Below are positions 1-8,200 of a DNA stretch of 18,304 nucleotides, piece by piece. The stretch lies in contig CAJTON010000012.1 in assembly GCA_910577605.1 (NCBI GenBank), positions 1 through 18,304 of the forward strand, written 5' to 3'. The notes beneath the pieces are model-generated. The model searched no databases. It was not told where the DNA came from and saw nothing but the letters and a program-made list of their open reading frames with translations. A program made the position numbers and the translations under genes. This DNA is from an uncultured Butyrivibrio sp. Its GTDB lineage: Bacteria > Bacillota > Clostridia > Lachnospirales > Lachnospiraceae. How positions within the stretch are numbered: the first letter of the stretch is position 1; each line of letters begins with the position of its first letter.

Positions 1-1
1 A

Positions 2-349
2 GAATTGCGCTATGAACTGGAAATCAACGATAAATTTTTCAATGACATAGAAACCGAAGATAACCGTTGGTATGCCAATATTAAATTCTATGGGAATGAA
101 AAAGGACACTTATATAATGCGGATATGTGTCAATTCCTTGCTTCTCTGAATGAGAGCCGGGAAAGTTTTGAATCCTACTTTACGCCAAAGGATATGTTTG
201 ATATTTGGAAAAAACAGAAAATTGCTGATTACTCCACTTTGCCAGTGACAAAGAAAGTGTATGAAGATATAGACAATACTACAAGAATGAAACTCCGAAA
301 TGAACATTTAGAGCAACAATTTAAGAAAAATCAGAGTGACAGCGAATAA
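2..349 (+). CDS. C-terminal part of an unrecognised protein (5' end outside window)
   Basis: An open frame runs in from the left edge and stops with TAA at 347-349, giving about 115 residues. The TTG at 5 and the ATG at 12 have no convincing ribosome binding site in view, so I read this as the tail of a longer gene. The protein is charged and soluble-looking, rich in Asn, Lys, Glu and aromatic residues (for example FESYFTPKDMFDIWKK), with no membrane segment. It ends in a Lys/Gln/Glu-rich stretch that could be helical. I do not recognise a family. It is on the opposite strand to all core genes and its DNA is far poorer in G+C, which suggests accessory or mobile-element origin (inference). Two terminator-like hairpins follow it. 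That it is a real coding region is likely from its length and composition; its function is unknown. Confidence 0.6.
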   Translation, partial: ELRYELEINDKFFNDIETEDNRWYANIKFYGNEKGHLYNADMCQFLASLNESRESFESYFTPKDMFDIWKKQKIADYSTLPVTKKVYEDIDNTTRMKLRNEHLEQQFKKNQSDSE

Positions 350-366
350 AAATAGAGCCATTTTAG

Positions 367-418
367 AGCCACAAGCCATTTTCAATGAAATTCCGGCAAG
401 TGGCTTTTCCTTTTGTTC
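367..418 (+). terminator. Probable terminator after the partial plus-strand gene
   Basis: AAGCCA at 373-378 pairs with TGGCTT at 401-406, and an alternative register pairs AGCCAC 367-372 with GTGGCT 400-405. A T-rich run (TTTTCCTTTTGTT) follows the 3' arm. It starts 18 bp after the stop codon at 349. The stem is short and the loop long, so this is moderate evidence. Confidence 0.45.
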
Positions 419-442
419 GCTATTATTTTCAGACATTAAGAA

Positions 443-490
443 ACCGCAACCCCTTGATTTCTCAAAGGATTGCGGTGCTTATTTTTATTA
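443..490 (+). terminator. Terminator hairpin between convergent genes, possibly bidirectional
   Basis: ACCGCAA (443-449) pairs perfectly with TTGCGGT (470-476), with further weaker pairing inside (CC 451-452 with GG 467-468, TT 454-455 with AA 465-466). On the plus strand it is followed by TTATTTTTATTA. On the minus strand it lies 33 bp past the tuf stop codon and is followed by TTTCTTAATG, so it could also end the tuf transcript. No other terminator for tuf is visible. Confidence 0.6.
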
Positions 491-509
491 TTTGGCTTTA
501 ACTACAAGA

Positions 510-1697
510 TTACTCGATGATTGTAGCCACACGGCCTGAACCTACTGTACGTCCACCCTCACGGATAGCGAAAGTAAGTCCCTGCTCCATAGCGATAGGA
601 TGGATAAGCTCGATGGTCATCTCTACGTTATCGCCAGGCATGCACATCTCAGTACCTGCGGGAAGTGCGCAAACACCTGTTACGTCGGTAGTTCTGAAAT
701 AGAACTGAGGACGGTAGTTGTTGAAGAACGGTGTATGACGTCCGCCCTCGTCCTTTGTAAGAACGTATACCTGAGCGGTGAATTTCTTGTGGCAGGTTAC
801 GGTGCCGGGCTTAGCGATAACCTGTCCGCGGACGATCTGGTCACGGTTGATACCACGGAGAAGAGCTCCGATGTTATCGCCTGCCATAGCCTCGTCAAGC
901 TGCTTTCTGAACATCTCGATACCGGTAACGACAGTCTTCTGAACGTCGTCCTTAACACCGAGGATCTCAAGCTCGTCGTTGAGGTGGAGAGTTCCTCTCT
1001 CAACACGGCCCGTAGCAACGGTACCACGACCTGTAATGGTGAATACGTCCTCGACAGGCATAAGGAAAGGCTTGTCTGTATCTCTCTGAGGATCAGGGAT
1101 ATACTCGTCAACCGTCTTCATAAGCTCAAGGATCTTGTCGCCCCACTCGCTTGAAGGATCCTCAAGAGCCTTAAGAGCGGAACCCTTGATGATCGGGCAG
1201 CCTTCAAAACCATACTCCTCAAGCTGCTCTGTAACCTCCATCTCAACGAGCTCGATAAGCTCCTCATCGTCAACCATATCGCACTTGTTAAGGAATACTA
1301 CGATATAAGGAACGCCTACCTGACGTGCAAGAAGGATGTGCTCCTTCGTCTGAGCCATAACGCCGTCGGTTGCGGCAACTACGAGGATAGCGCCGTCCAT
1401 CTGAGCTGCTCCTGTGATCATGTTCTTTACATAGTCAGCGTGGCCGGGGCAGTCAACGTGAGCATAATGTCTGTTCTCTGTCTCATACTCAACGTGAGCG
1501 GTAGAAATCGTGATACCTCTTTCTCTCTCCTCGGGAGCCTTATCAATCATGTCGAATGCAACAGCCTCGCCGGTACCAAGTCTTGAGTTAAGAGTCTTGG
1601 TGATAGCTGCTGTTAAAGTTGTTTTACCGTGATCAACGTGACCAATTGTACCAATGTTACAATGCGGTTTGTTTCTTTCAAATTTAGCCTTAGCCAT
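510..1697 (-). CDS. tuf: Elongation factor Tu (EF-Tu)
   Basis: EF-Tu is the GTPase that carries aminoacyl-tRNA to the ribosomal A site in the cytoplasm. The product is 395 aa, the usual length. The GTP-binding motifs are intact: GHVDHGKT at 19-26, RGIT with the switch I Thr63, DCPGH at 82-86 with the catalytic His86, and NKCD at 137-140. Domains 2 and 3 follow, with the conserved REGGRTVG near the C-terminus. The ATG at 1697 is preceded by AAAGGAGG at 1715-1708. It is the last gene of the str block, 89 bp after fusA, and has its own promoter in that spacer, so it can be made in excess of EF-G. A hairpin (1736-1717) sits directly before the ribosome binding site. The stop is TAA. Identification is certain from the motifs. 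Confidence 0.99.
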   Translation of the reverse strand: MAKAKFERNKPHCNIGTIGHVDHGKTTLTAAITKTLNSRLGTGEAVAFDMIDKAPEERERGITISTAHVEYETENRHYAHVDCPGHADYVKNMITGAAQMDGAILVVAATDGVMAQTKEHILLARQVGVPYIVVFLNKCDMVDDEELIELVEMEVTEQLEEYGFEGCPIIKGSALKALEDPSSEWGDKILELMKTVDEYIPDPQRDTDKPFLMPVEDVFTITGRGTVATGRVERGTLHLNDELEILGVKDDVQKTVVTGIEMFRKQLDEAMAGDNIGALLRGINRDQIVRGQVIAKPGTVTCHKKFTAQVYVLTKDEGGRHTPFFNNYRPQFYFRTTDVTGVCALPAGTEMCMPGDNVEMTIELIHPIAMEQGLTFAIREGGRTVGSGRVATIIE

Positions 1698-1716
1698 TTT
1701 TTAAAATCCTCCTTTA

Positions 1717-1736
1717 ATTATCCCCTTTGGGGTAAT
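1717..1736 (-). promoter_or_regulatory. Hairpin directly upstream of the tuf ribosome binding site
   Basis: On the plus strand, ATTA and CCCC (1717-1720, 1722-1725) pair with GGGG and TAAT (1729-1732, 1733-1736) around a TTT loop, with one bulged T at 1721. In the tuf transcript this 8-bp hairpin ends one base before the AAAGGAGG site. No U-run follows, so it is not a terminator. It could hold the ribosome binding site open or protect the 5' end; this is inference. Confidence 0.5.
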
Positions 1737-1753
1737 CTTAATCAACTGAAACT

Positions 1754-1782
1754 ATTATATTTCATTAAAGAAATATTTTCAA
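1754..1782 (-). promoter_or_regulatory. Sigma-A-type promoter for tuf
   Basis: On the minus strand TTGAAA (1782-1777) and TATAAT (1759-1754) are separated by exactly 17 bp (1776-1760). The expected start is near 1747, giving a leader of about 50 nt that contains the hairpin at 1736-1717. The boxes match consensus at 11 of 12 positions. It begins 5 bp after the fusA stop codon. Confidence 0.8.
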
Positions 1783-1786
1783 CTGT

Positions 1787-3904
1787 TTATTTTCCTTTAT
1801 TCGCGATAATTTTGTCCTGCACGTTCTTGGGAACCTGCTCGTATTTTTCAAAGAACATCGAGTAGTTACCGCGTCCCTGTGTTGATGAACGAAGCTCCGT
1901 AGAGTATCCGAACATCTCCGCGAGAGGAACTAACGCGCGTACGATCTTGCCGCCGCCGAGGTCGTCCATGCTCTGGATCTGTCCGCGCTTTGCGTTCAAG
2001 CTTCCGATTACGTCGCCCATATAATCCTCGGGCATCGTAACTTCAACCTTCATAATAGGCTCAAGAAGCACGGGACCTGCCTTCTGCATAGCGTCCTTGA
2101 ACGCCATAGAGCCGGCAATGTGGAACGCCATCTCGGACGAATCGACTTCATGGTACGAACCGTCGTATACGTTGGCGTGTACGCCAAGTACGGGGAATCC
2201 GGCAAGTATACCTGCCTTTGTAGCCTCCTCGATACCTTCGCCGACAGCGGGGATATATTCCTTGGGAATAGCTCCGCCGACAACAGTGGACTCGAACTCA
2301 AAGGTCTTCTCGCCATTGGGATCCATAGGCGCGAATTTAACCTTGCAGTGTCCGTACTGACCGCGTCCGCCGGACTGCTTTGCATACTTGCTGTCAACGT
2401 CAACCGGCTTGGTGATCGTCTCCTTATAAGCAACCTGAGGAGCGCCTACGTTAGCCTCAACCTTGAACTCGCGGAGAAGTCTGTCCACGATGATCTCAAG
2501 ATGCAGCTCGCCCATTCCGGCGATGATCGTCTGACCTGTCTCCTGATCGGTATGAGCTCTGAACGTGGGATCCTCCTCGGCAAGCTTTGCCAAAGCCTCT
2601 CCCATCTTTCCCTGAGCGTCCTTGGTCTTGGGCTCGATAGCAAGCTCGATGACCGGCTCGGGAAATTCCATTGACTCAAGGATAACGGGATGCTGCTCGT
2701 CGCAGATGGTATCGCCGGTCGTCGTAAACTTAAAGCCTACCGCAGCGGCAATATCTCCCGAATATACCTTGTCAAGCTCCGCCCTCTTGTTGGCGTGCAT
2801 CTGAAGGATACGTCCGATACGCTCCTTCTTATCCTTAGTTGCGTTGTATACATAGGAACCCGCATTGCAGGTACCTGAGTACACTCTGAAAAAGGCAAGC
2901 TTTCCTACGAAAGGATCTGCCATGATCTTAAACGCGAGCGCCGAGAAAGGCTCGTCGTCGGACGAATGTCTTTCAACCTCGTTGCCCTCCATATCGACAC
3001 CCTTGATCGCGGGGATATCGGTAGGAGCGGGCATATACTCAAGTATAGCGTCAAGAAGCTTCTGAACGCCCTTGTTGCGGTACGCTGAGCCGCAGCACAC
3101 GGGAATCGCCCTGCACTCGCAAGTAGCGAGCCTGAGCGCCGCCTTCATCTCCTCAACCGTGAGCTCCTCGCCCTCAAGATACTTCATTGTAAGCTCGTCG
3201 TCAAGTTCCGCAACCTTCTCAACAAGCTCGTTGTGATATTCCTCAGCCTGTTCCTTCATGTCGTCGGGAATGGCTGTTACGGTGATGTCGTCTCCCTTAT
3301 CATCGTTGTAGATATAGGCCTGCATCTCGAAAAGGTCAATGATCCCCTTGAAATCGTCCTCCTTGCCGATCGGCAGCTGAAGGCAGATAGCGTTCTTGCC
3401 CAATCTGTTTCTTATCTGGTCAACTGCTCCGTAGAAGTTGGCGCCAAGGATATCCATCTTGTTGATAAATGCCATTCTCGGTACGTTGTAGGTGTCCGCC
3501 TGACGCCATACGTTCTCTGACTGAGGCTCAACGCCGCCCTTAGCGCAGAATACGCCGACAGCGCCGTCAAGCACTCGCAGCGAGCGCTCAACCTCAACAG
3601 TAAAGTCAACGTGACCGGGAGTATCAATAATATTGATACGGTGCTCAAGCGCACCGGGCATAACCTTGGTTTCCTTCTCTAATGTCCAATGACATGTGGT
3701 AGCGGCTGATGTGATCGTAATTCCTCTTTCCTGCTCCTGCTCCATCCAATCCATGGTAGCAGTACCCTCATGAGTATCACCAATCTTATAGTTAACACCG
3801 GTATAGTAAAGAATACGCTCTGTCAGCGTGGTCTTACCTGCGTCGATATGAGCCATAATACCGATATTTCTGGTTCTCTCTAACGGATATTCTCTTCCAG
3901 CCAA
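1787..3904 (-). CDS. fusA: Elongation factor G (EF-G)
   Basis: EF-G is the GTPase that drives translocation of tRNA and mRNA on the ribosome and, with RRF, ribosome recycling. The product is 705 aa, about the usual length for a bacterial EF-G. GTPase motifs are clear: AHIDAGKTT at 18-26, RGITI at 60-64, DTPGH at 94-98 and NKMD at 148-151. The five-domain architecture continues, with the domain IV segment SGGRGQYGHC present. The start codon is TTG (3904-3902): no ATG lies upstream in frame, and AAGGAGG at 3919-3913 is 8 nt away. The reading MAGREYPLERTRNIGI fits the family N-terminus. It follows rpsG by 23 bp and is co-transcribed with it. The stop is TAA at 1789-1787. Function is certain; the TTG start is well supported. 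Confidence 0.99.
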   Translation of the reverse strand: MAGREYPLERTRNIGIMAHIDAGKTTLTERILYYTGVNYKIGDTHEGTATMDWMEQEQERGITITSAATTCHWTLEKETKVMPGALEHRINIIDTPGHVDFTVEVERSLRVLDGAVGVFCAKGGVEPQSENVWRQADTYNVPRMAFINKMDILGANFYGAVDQIRNRLGKNAICLQLPIGKEDDFKGIIDLFEMQAYIYNDDKGDDITVTAIPDDMKEQAEEYHNELVEKVAELDDELTMKYLEGEELTVEEMKAALRLATCECRAIPVCCGSAYRNKGVQKLLDAILEYMPAPTDIPAIKGVDMEGNEVERHSSDDEPFSALAFKIMADPFVGKLAFFRVYSGTCNAGSYVYNATKDKKERIGRILQMHANKRAELDKVYSGDIAAAVGFKFTTTGDTICDEQHPVILESMEFPEPVIELAIEPKTKDAQGKMGEALAKLAEEDPTFRAHTDQETGQTIIAGMGELHLEIIVDRLLREFKVEANVGAPQVAYKETITKPVDVDSKYAKQSGGRGQYGHCKVKFAPMDPNGEKTFEFESTVVGGAIPKEYIPAVGEGIEEATKAGILAGFPVLGVHANVYDGSYHEVDSSEMAFHIAGSMAFKDAMQKAGPVLLEPIMKVEVTMPEDYMGDVIGSLNAKRGQIQSMDDLGGGKIVRALVPLAEMFGYSTELRSSTQGRGNYSMFFEKYEQVPKNVQDKIIANKGK

Positions 3905-3927
3905 GGTTTTTTCCTCCTTATAAGCTT

Positions 3928-4398
3928 TTAAAATCTATAATGTGCGAAAGCCTTGTTAGCCTCAGCCATCTTATGCATATCTTCTTTTCTCTTGACTGCT
4001 GCACCCGTGTTGTTGGATGCGTCAAGAATCTCGTTGGCGAGTCTGTCTTCCATTGTCTTCTCGCCTCTGTTGCGTGAAAAAGCGGTCAGCCAACGAAGTC
4101 CGAGAGCCTGTCTTCTGTCCGCTCTCACCTCGATAGGCACCTGATAGGTAGCTCCGCCGATACGTCTTGCCTTTACCTCAAGCACGGGCATAACGTTGTT
4201 CATCGCTTCCTCGAATACTTCGAGTGCGGGCTTACCAGCCTTCTCCTCCACCTTTGCAAACGCTCCGTATACGATCTTCTGCGCTGTACTCTTCTTACCG
4301 TCAAGCATGATGTTGTTGATAAGCTTTGTTACAACCTTGCTGTTGTATAACGGATCTGCTAATACATCTCTTTTCTGAGTATGTCCTTTACGTGGCAC
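3928..4398 (-). CDS. rpsG: 30S ribosomal protein S7
   Basis: S7 is the primary 16S rRNA binder that nucleates assembly of the 30S head and lines the E site. The 156-aa product has the family length and the N-terminal MPRKGHTQKR and the RADRRQALGLRWL segment. The start is GTG at 4398-4396 with AAGGAGGG just upstream. It lies 133 bp downstream of rpsL and 23 bp upstream of fusA. In Escherichia coli S7 represses the str operon by binding the rpsL-rpsG spacer. The spacer here (4531-4399) contains only a weak 5-bp stem (CACAT 4437-4441 with ATGTG 4449-4453), so I cannot show such a site. Stop TAA. Confidence 0.98.
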   Translation of the reverse strand: MPRKGHTQKRDVLADPLYNSKVVTKLINNIMLDGKKSTAQKIVYGAFAKVEEKAGKPALEVFEEAMNNVMPVLEVKARRIGGATYQVPIEVRADRRQALGLRWLTAFSRNRGEKTMEDRLANEILDASNNTGAAVKRKEDMHKMAEANKAFAHYRF

Positions 4399-4531
4399 GG
4401 TTCTTCCCTCCTTAATAAAATTAATTCATCGGTACTCACATGTGTCTGATGTGTTCGCGCTCGGTATATCGTAACCTGCAACCTACAGGAAAAATACTTA
4501 CTCCGGCACTTAACTGACTAAAACGTGAATA

Positions 4532-4951
4532 TTATTTTGCGTCTTTAGGTCTCTTTGCGCCGTATTTTGAACGCGCCTGTCTTCTCTTAGCAACGCCTGC
4601 CGTATCGAGAGTACCTCTGACAATGTGATATCTGGTTCCGGGCAGATCTCTTACCCTTCCACCTCTTACGAGAACAACGCTGTGCTCCTGAAGATTGTGA
4701 CCTTCTCCGGGAATATAGCTTGTAACTTCGATACCGTTAGAAAGACGGACTCTGGCGATCTTTCTAAGAGCTGAGTTAGGTTTCTTAGGGGTCTTGGTCT
4801 TAACAGCTGTGCATACTCCGCGCTTCTGCGGCGATGCGGAATCGACCGCTTTCTTCTGAAGAGAGTTGTAGCTTCTCAAAAGAGCGGGCGCCGTAGACTT
4901 CTTGACTGACGTCTGTCTCCCCTTTTTTACTAACTGATTAAATGTAGGCAT
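4532..4951 (-). CDS. rpsL: 30S ribosomal protein S12
   Basis: S12 sits at the decoding centre of the 30S subunit and affects accuracy and streptomycin sensitivity. The product is 139 aa, typical for Firmicutes. It has PQKRGVC at 41-47, TPKKPNSALRK at 54-64 and GEGHNLQEHS at 82-91. Lys56 aligns with E. coli Lys43, and Asp102 with the Asp89 that is methylthiolated in many bacteria. The residue aligning with Lys88 is Arg101 (codon AGA at 4651-4649), a change linked to streptomycin resistance elsewhere. The ATG at 4951 is preceded by AGGAGGTG. It is the first gene of the str transcript, 258 bp from rpoC, with its own promoter and structured leader. Confidence 0.99.
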   Translation of the reverse strand: MPTFNQLVKKGRQTSVKKSTAPALLRSYNSLQKKAVDSASPQKRGVCTAVKTKTPKKPNSALRKIARVRLSNGIEVTSYIPGEGHNLQEHSVVLVRGGRVRDLPGTRYHIVRGTLDTAGVAKRRQARSKYGAKRPKDAK

Positions 4952-5010
4952 TCTTTTTCACCTCCTGTAAATAAATTTCCTTGGTTGCGAATCTGAAAAA
5001 TCAAATTCCC

Positions 5011-5055
5011 AGTGCAAGTTTTTATTGCACTAAAATAAGCCGTGCAAAGTGCACG
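5011..5055 (-). promoter_or_regulatory. Tandem hairpins in the rpsL leader with interchangeable arms
   Basis: The first stem in the transcript pairs CGTGCA with TGCACG (5055-5050 with 5046-5041) around a 3-nt loop, and would begin within a few bases of the predicted 5' end. The second pairs AGTGCAA with TTGCACT (5031-5025 with 5017-5011) around a 7-nt loop. Both share the core GTGCA/TGCAC, so arm 2 of the first can instead pair with arm 1 of the second. No U-run follows the second stem. A role in mRNA stability or control is inference. Confidence 0.5.
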
Positions 5056-5063
5056 CAAACTGT

Positions 5064-5092
5064 ATTATAGCTTTAATCAAATACGTTGTCAA
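5064..5092 (-). promoter_or_regulatory. Consensus sigma-A promoter for rpsL-rpsG-fusA
   Basis: On the minus strand TTGACA (5092-5087) and TATAAT (5069-5064) are 17 bp apart, a perfect match to consensus. An A-rich stretch lies just upstream of the -35 box. The predicted start is near 5057, leaving a leader of about 105 nt before the rpsL ATG. Confidence 0.9.
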
Positions 5093-5155
5093 CTCTTTTT
5101 TGCCCGAAAAAAAGGATTTTCGGCTTTTGCGTCTCCGCATACGGAGGCTGGCCGT

Positions 5156-5193
5156 AAAAAACCGCCCGGCGCCGCGTCAAACGGCTGCCGGGC
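5156..5193 (-). terminator. Intrinsic terminator of the rpoB-rpoC transcript
   Basis: GCCCGGC (5193-5187 in minus sense) pairs with GCCGGGC (5170-5164), and inside it GCCG (5185-5182) pairs with CGGC (5174-5171) with one unpaired base. The minus strand then runs GG and six T (5161-5156). It starts 17 bp after the rpoC stop. Stem strength and T-tract make this a confident call. Confidence 0.93.
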
Positions 5194-5209
5194 AGAAATT
5201 TCAAATCGT

Positions 5210-8200
5210 TTATTCGGTGATTTCTTCCATTTCCTCTTCGGTGATCTCAGCTTCTTCGTCGTCAAACCCGTCGTCGATATCAGCGGGAATATCCGTTTCC
5301 TCCGGCTCCTCGGCAAAAGAATATTCTTCTTCAACCGCGGTATCCGAATCGCTGTCAAGCACGACCGAACGGTATCTCTTCATACCCGTTCCGGCAGGAA
5401 TCAGCTTACCGATAAGGACATTCTCTTTAAGTCCTATAAGAGGATCTATCCTTCCGTTTATGGCAGCCTCGGTGAGGACCTTCGTAGTCTCCTGGAAGGA
5501 CGCCGCCGAGAGGAACGAATTAGTGGCAAGAGCCGCTTTCGTGATACCCAGCATTATCTGAGTTCCCTCAACCGGAGCAAGCCCCTTTGCGGTAAGCTCC
5601 TCGTTCGTCTCATTGAAATCAAGCACGTCGATATTGATTCCGGGAAGGTATCCTGAATCTCCGGGATCGTCTATCCTTATCTTTTTAAGCATCTGTCTTA
5701 CGATAACCTCTATATGCTTATCGTTGATCTCAACGCCCTGAAGTCTGTAAACTCTCTGCACCTCACGGAGCATATAATCCTGTGCGGCTCTTACGCCCTT
5801 GATCTTCAAAATATCGTGAGGATTTACGCTTCCTTCGGTAAGCTCGTCGCCCGCCTCAAGCACGTCTCCGTCCATTATTTTGATCCTTGAGCCGTAAGGT
5901 ATAAGGTAATTCTTGGAATTGCCCTCGTTGTCGGTAATGACTACCTCGCGCTTTTTCTTTGTATCCACGATCCTTGCCGTTCCGCCGAACTCCGCGATGA
6001 TCGCAAGTCCCTTGGGCTTTCTTGCCTCAAAAAGCTCCTCGACACGGGGAAGACCCTGTGTGATGTCGTCGCCAGCAACGCCGCCCGCATGGAAGGTACG
6101 CATGGTAAGCTGAGTACCCGGCTCGCCGATGGACTGTGCCGCTATGATTCCTACAGCCTCGCCTACCTGTACCTGCTGTCCCGTCGCCATGTTGGCGCCG
6201 TAGCACTTCGCGCATACGCCGAGGTGGCATTTACAGGTAAGAACCGTTCTTATCTTGACCTTATCAAGTCCGAGTCTGCCGATTATCTCGGCGCGCTTAG
6301 GCGTGATCATATGGTTTTTCTTTATGAGCACCTCTCCCGTTTCGGGATCCGTGATGTTTTCCGCAAGATAACGTCCCGTGATCCTGTCCTTGAGGCTTTC
6401 TATTTCCTCTTTGCCGTCCATGAACGCTTCGACTGTCATACCGGGAATTTCCTTGCCCTCCGAGCAGTCCATCTCGCGGATGATAAGCTCCTGCGATACG
6501 TCCACAAGACGTCTTGTAAGGTATCCCGAGTCCGCGGTACGCAGGGCGGTATCGGAAAGTCCTTTTCTCGCGCCGTGCGCTGAGATGAAATATTCCAGAA
6601 CGTCAAGTCCCTCACGGAAATTGGACTTTATAGGAAGCTCTATCGTGCGTCCCGACGTATCCGCCATAAGTCCTCGCATTCCGGCAAGCTGCTTTATCTG
6701 CTGATTGGAACCGCGGGCTCCTGAGTCAGCCATCATAAAAATATTGTTGTATTTGTCAAGTCCGGAAATAAGAGCGTTGGTAAGCTCGTTATCGGTTTTG
6801 AACCAAGTCTGTACGACCTCCTTGTAGCGCTCCTCCTCGGTGATAAATCCGCGGCGGAAATTCTTTGTTATCTTCTCCACCGTAGCCTCCGCGTCGGCTA
6901 TCATCTGCTTTTTCTGAGCGGGTACGGTCATATCAGAAATTGATACGGTCATCGCCGCCCTGGTCGAGTATTTGTAGCCCATCGCCTTGATAGCGTCAAG
7001 CACCTCGGCAGTCTTAGTCGCTCCGTGGGTGTTTATTACCTTTTCAAGAATCTTCTTGAGACCTTTTTTGCCCACATGGAAATCGATCTCATACTTGAGC
7101 GCCTCTTCGGGATCGGTCCTGTCTATGAAACCGAGATCCTGAGGAATTATCTCGTTGAAAATAAGCCGTCCGAGCGTCGTCCTCACATTGCCTGAAACAA
7201 CGGTCCCGTCCTCCATCGTAACTGTCCTGTGCACATACACAACCTGATGAAGCGTGATCTGCTTGTTCTCATACGCAAGTATAGCCTGATTAATATCCGC
7301 AAAATGATGTCCGAACAGATCCCTGACTGTGCAGACCACATGCCTGTTGCCGTCCGTTACATCCTCGAAATTTATCCAGTCGTCCGCCGTAAGTGCGCCG
7401 TTGTCAAGCTCTGATTTGATCTCCTCCATGTCGGTATAAACCTTGTCGGACACCGCAGCGGCTTCGGGATTCCCCTCGTGATTAGCAAGTTTTTCCATCG
7501 TAAGGTAGTAAATACCCAATACCATATCCTGCGAAGGCACCGCAACAGGACCTCCGTCCGAAGGCTTGAGAAGGTTATTGGGCGAAAGCAGAAGGAATCT
7601 GCACTCCGCCTGAGCCTCAACCGATAAAGGAAGATGCACAGCCATCTGGTCGCCGTCGAAGTCGGCGTTAAACGCGGTACATACAAGCGGATGAAGCTTA
7701 ATTGCCTTACCTTCAACAAGGATAGGCTCAAACGCCTGAATACCGAGTCTGTGGAGCGTCGGAGCACGGTTGAGCATAACCGGATGTTCCTTGATAACAT
7801 CCTCAAGAACGTCCCAAACCTCAGTTTCAAGCCTTTCCACCATCTTCTTCGCGTTCTTTATATTATGAGCCGTACCGTTTGCGACAAGCTCTTTCATAAC
7901 AAAAGGCTTAAACAGCTCTATCGCCATTTCCTTAGGCAGACCGCACTGATAAATTTTAAGCTCCGGACCTACGACGATAACCGAACGTCCCGAATAATCG
8001 ACACGCTTTCCCAGAAGGTTCTGACGGAAACGGCCCTGCTTGCCCTTAAGCATATCCGAAAGCGATTTGAGCGCGCGGTTGCCGGGACCCGTTACCGGTC
8101 TTCCGCGTCTTCCGTTATCGATAAGCGCGTCAACCGCCTCCTGGAGCATTCTTTTCTCATTGCGCACGATTATCTCGGGCGCCCCAAGCTCCATGAGCCT

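Noticed and set aside
336..539. Plus-strand open frame of 67 codons crossing the end of tuf
   Set aside because: It spans two terminator-like hairpins and runs antisense into the tuf 3' end, with no ribosome binding site; it reads as chance.
600..1154. Long plus-strand frame antisense to tuf (similar ones lie within fusA, rpoC and rpoB, e.g. 2120-2674, 7634-8248, 10206-10703)
   Set aside because: These are shadows of highly biased genes. None has a ribosome binding site or a recognisable product, while the minus-strand genes are certain.
4399..4531. S7 operator in the rpsL-rpsG spacer
   Set aside because: Only weak 4-5 bp stems are present and I cannot match them to the 16S rRNA site of S7, so it is not called.
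5102..5146. Two further small hairpins between the rpoC terminator and the rpsL promoter (CCGAAAA/TTTTCGG and CTCCG/CGGAG)
   Set aside because: On the minus strand neither is followed by a T-run, and they lie between a strong terminator and the promoter; no role can be supported.
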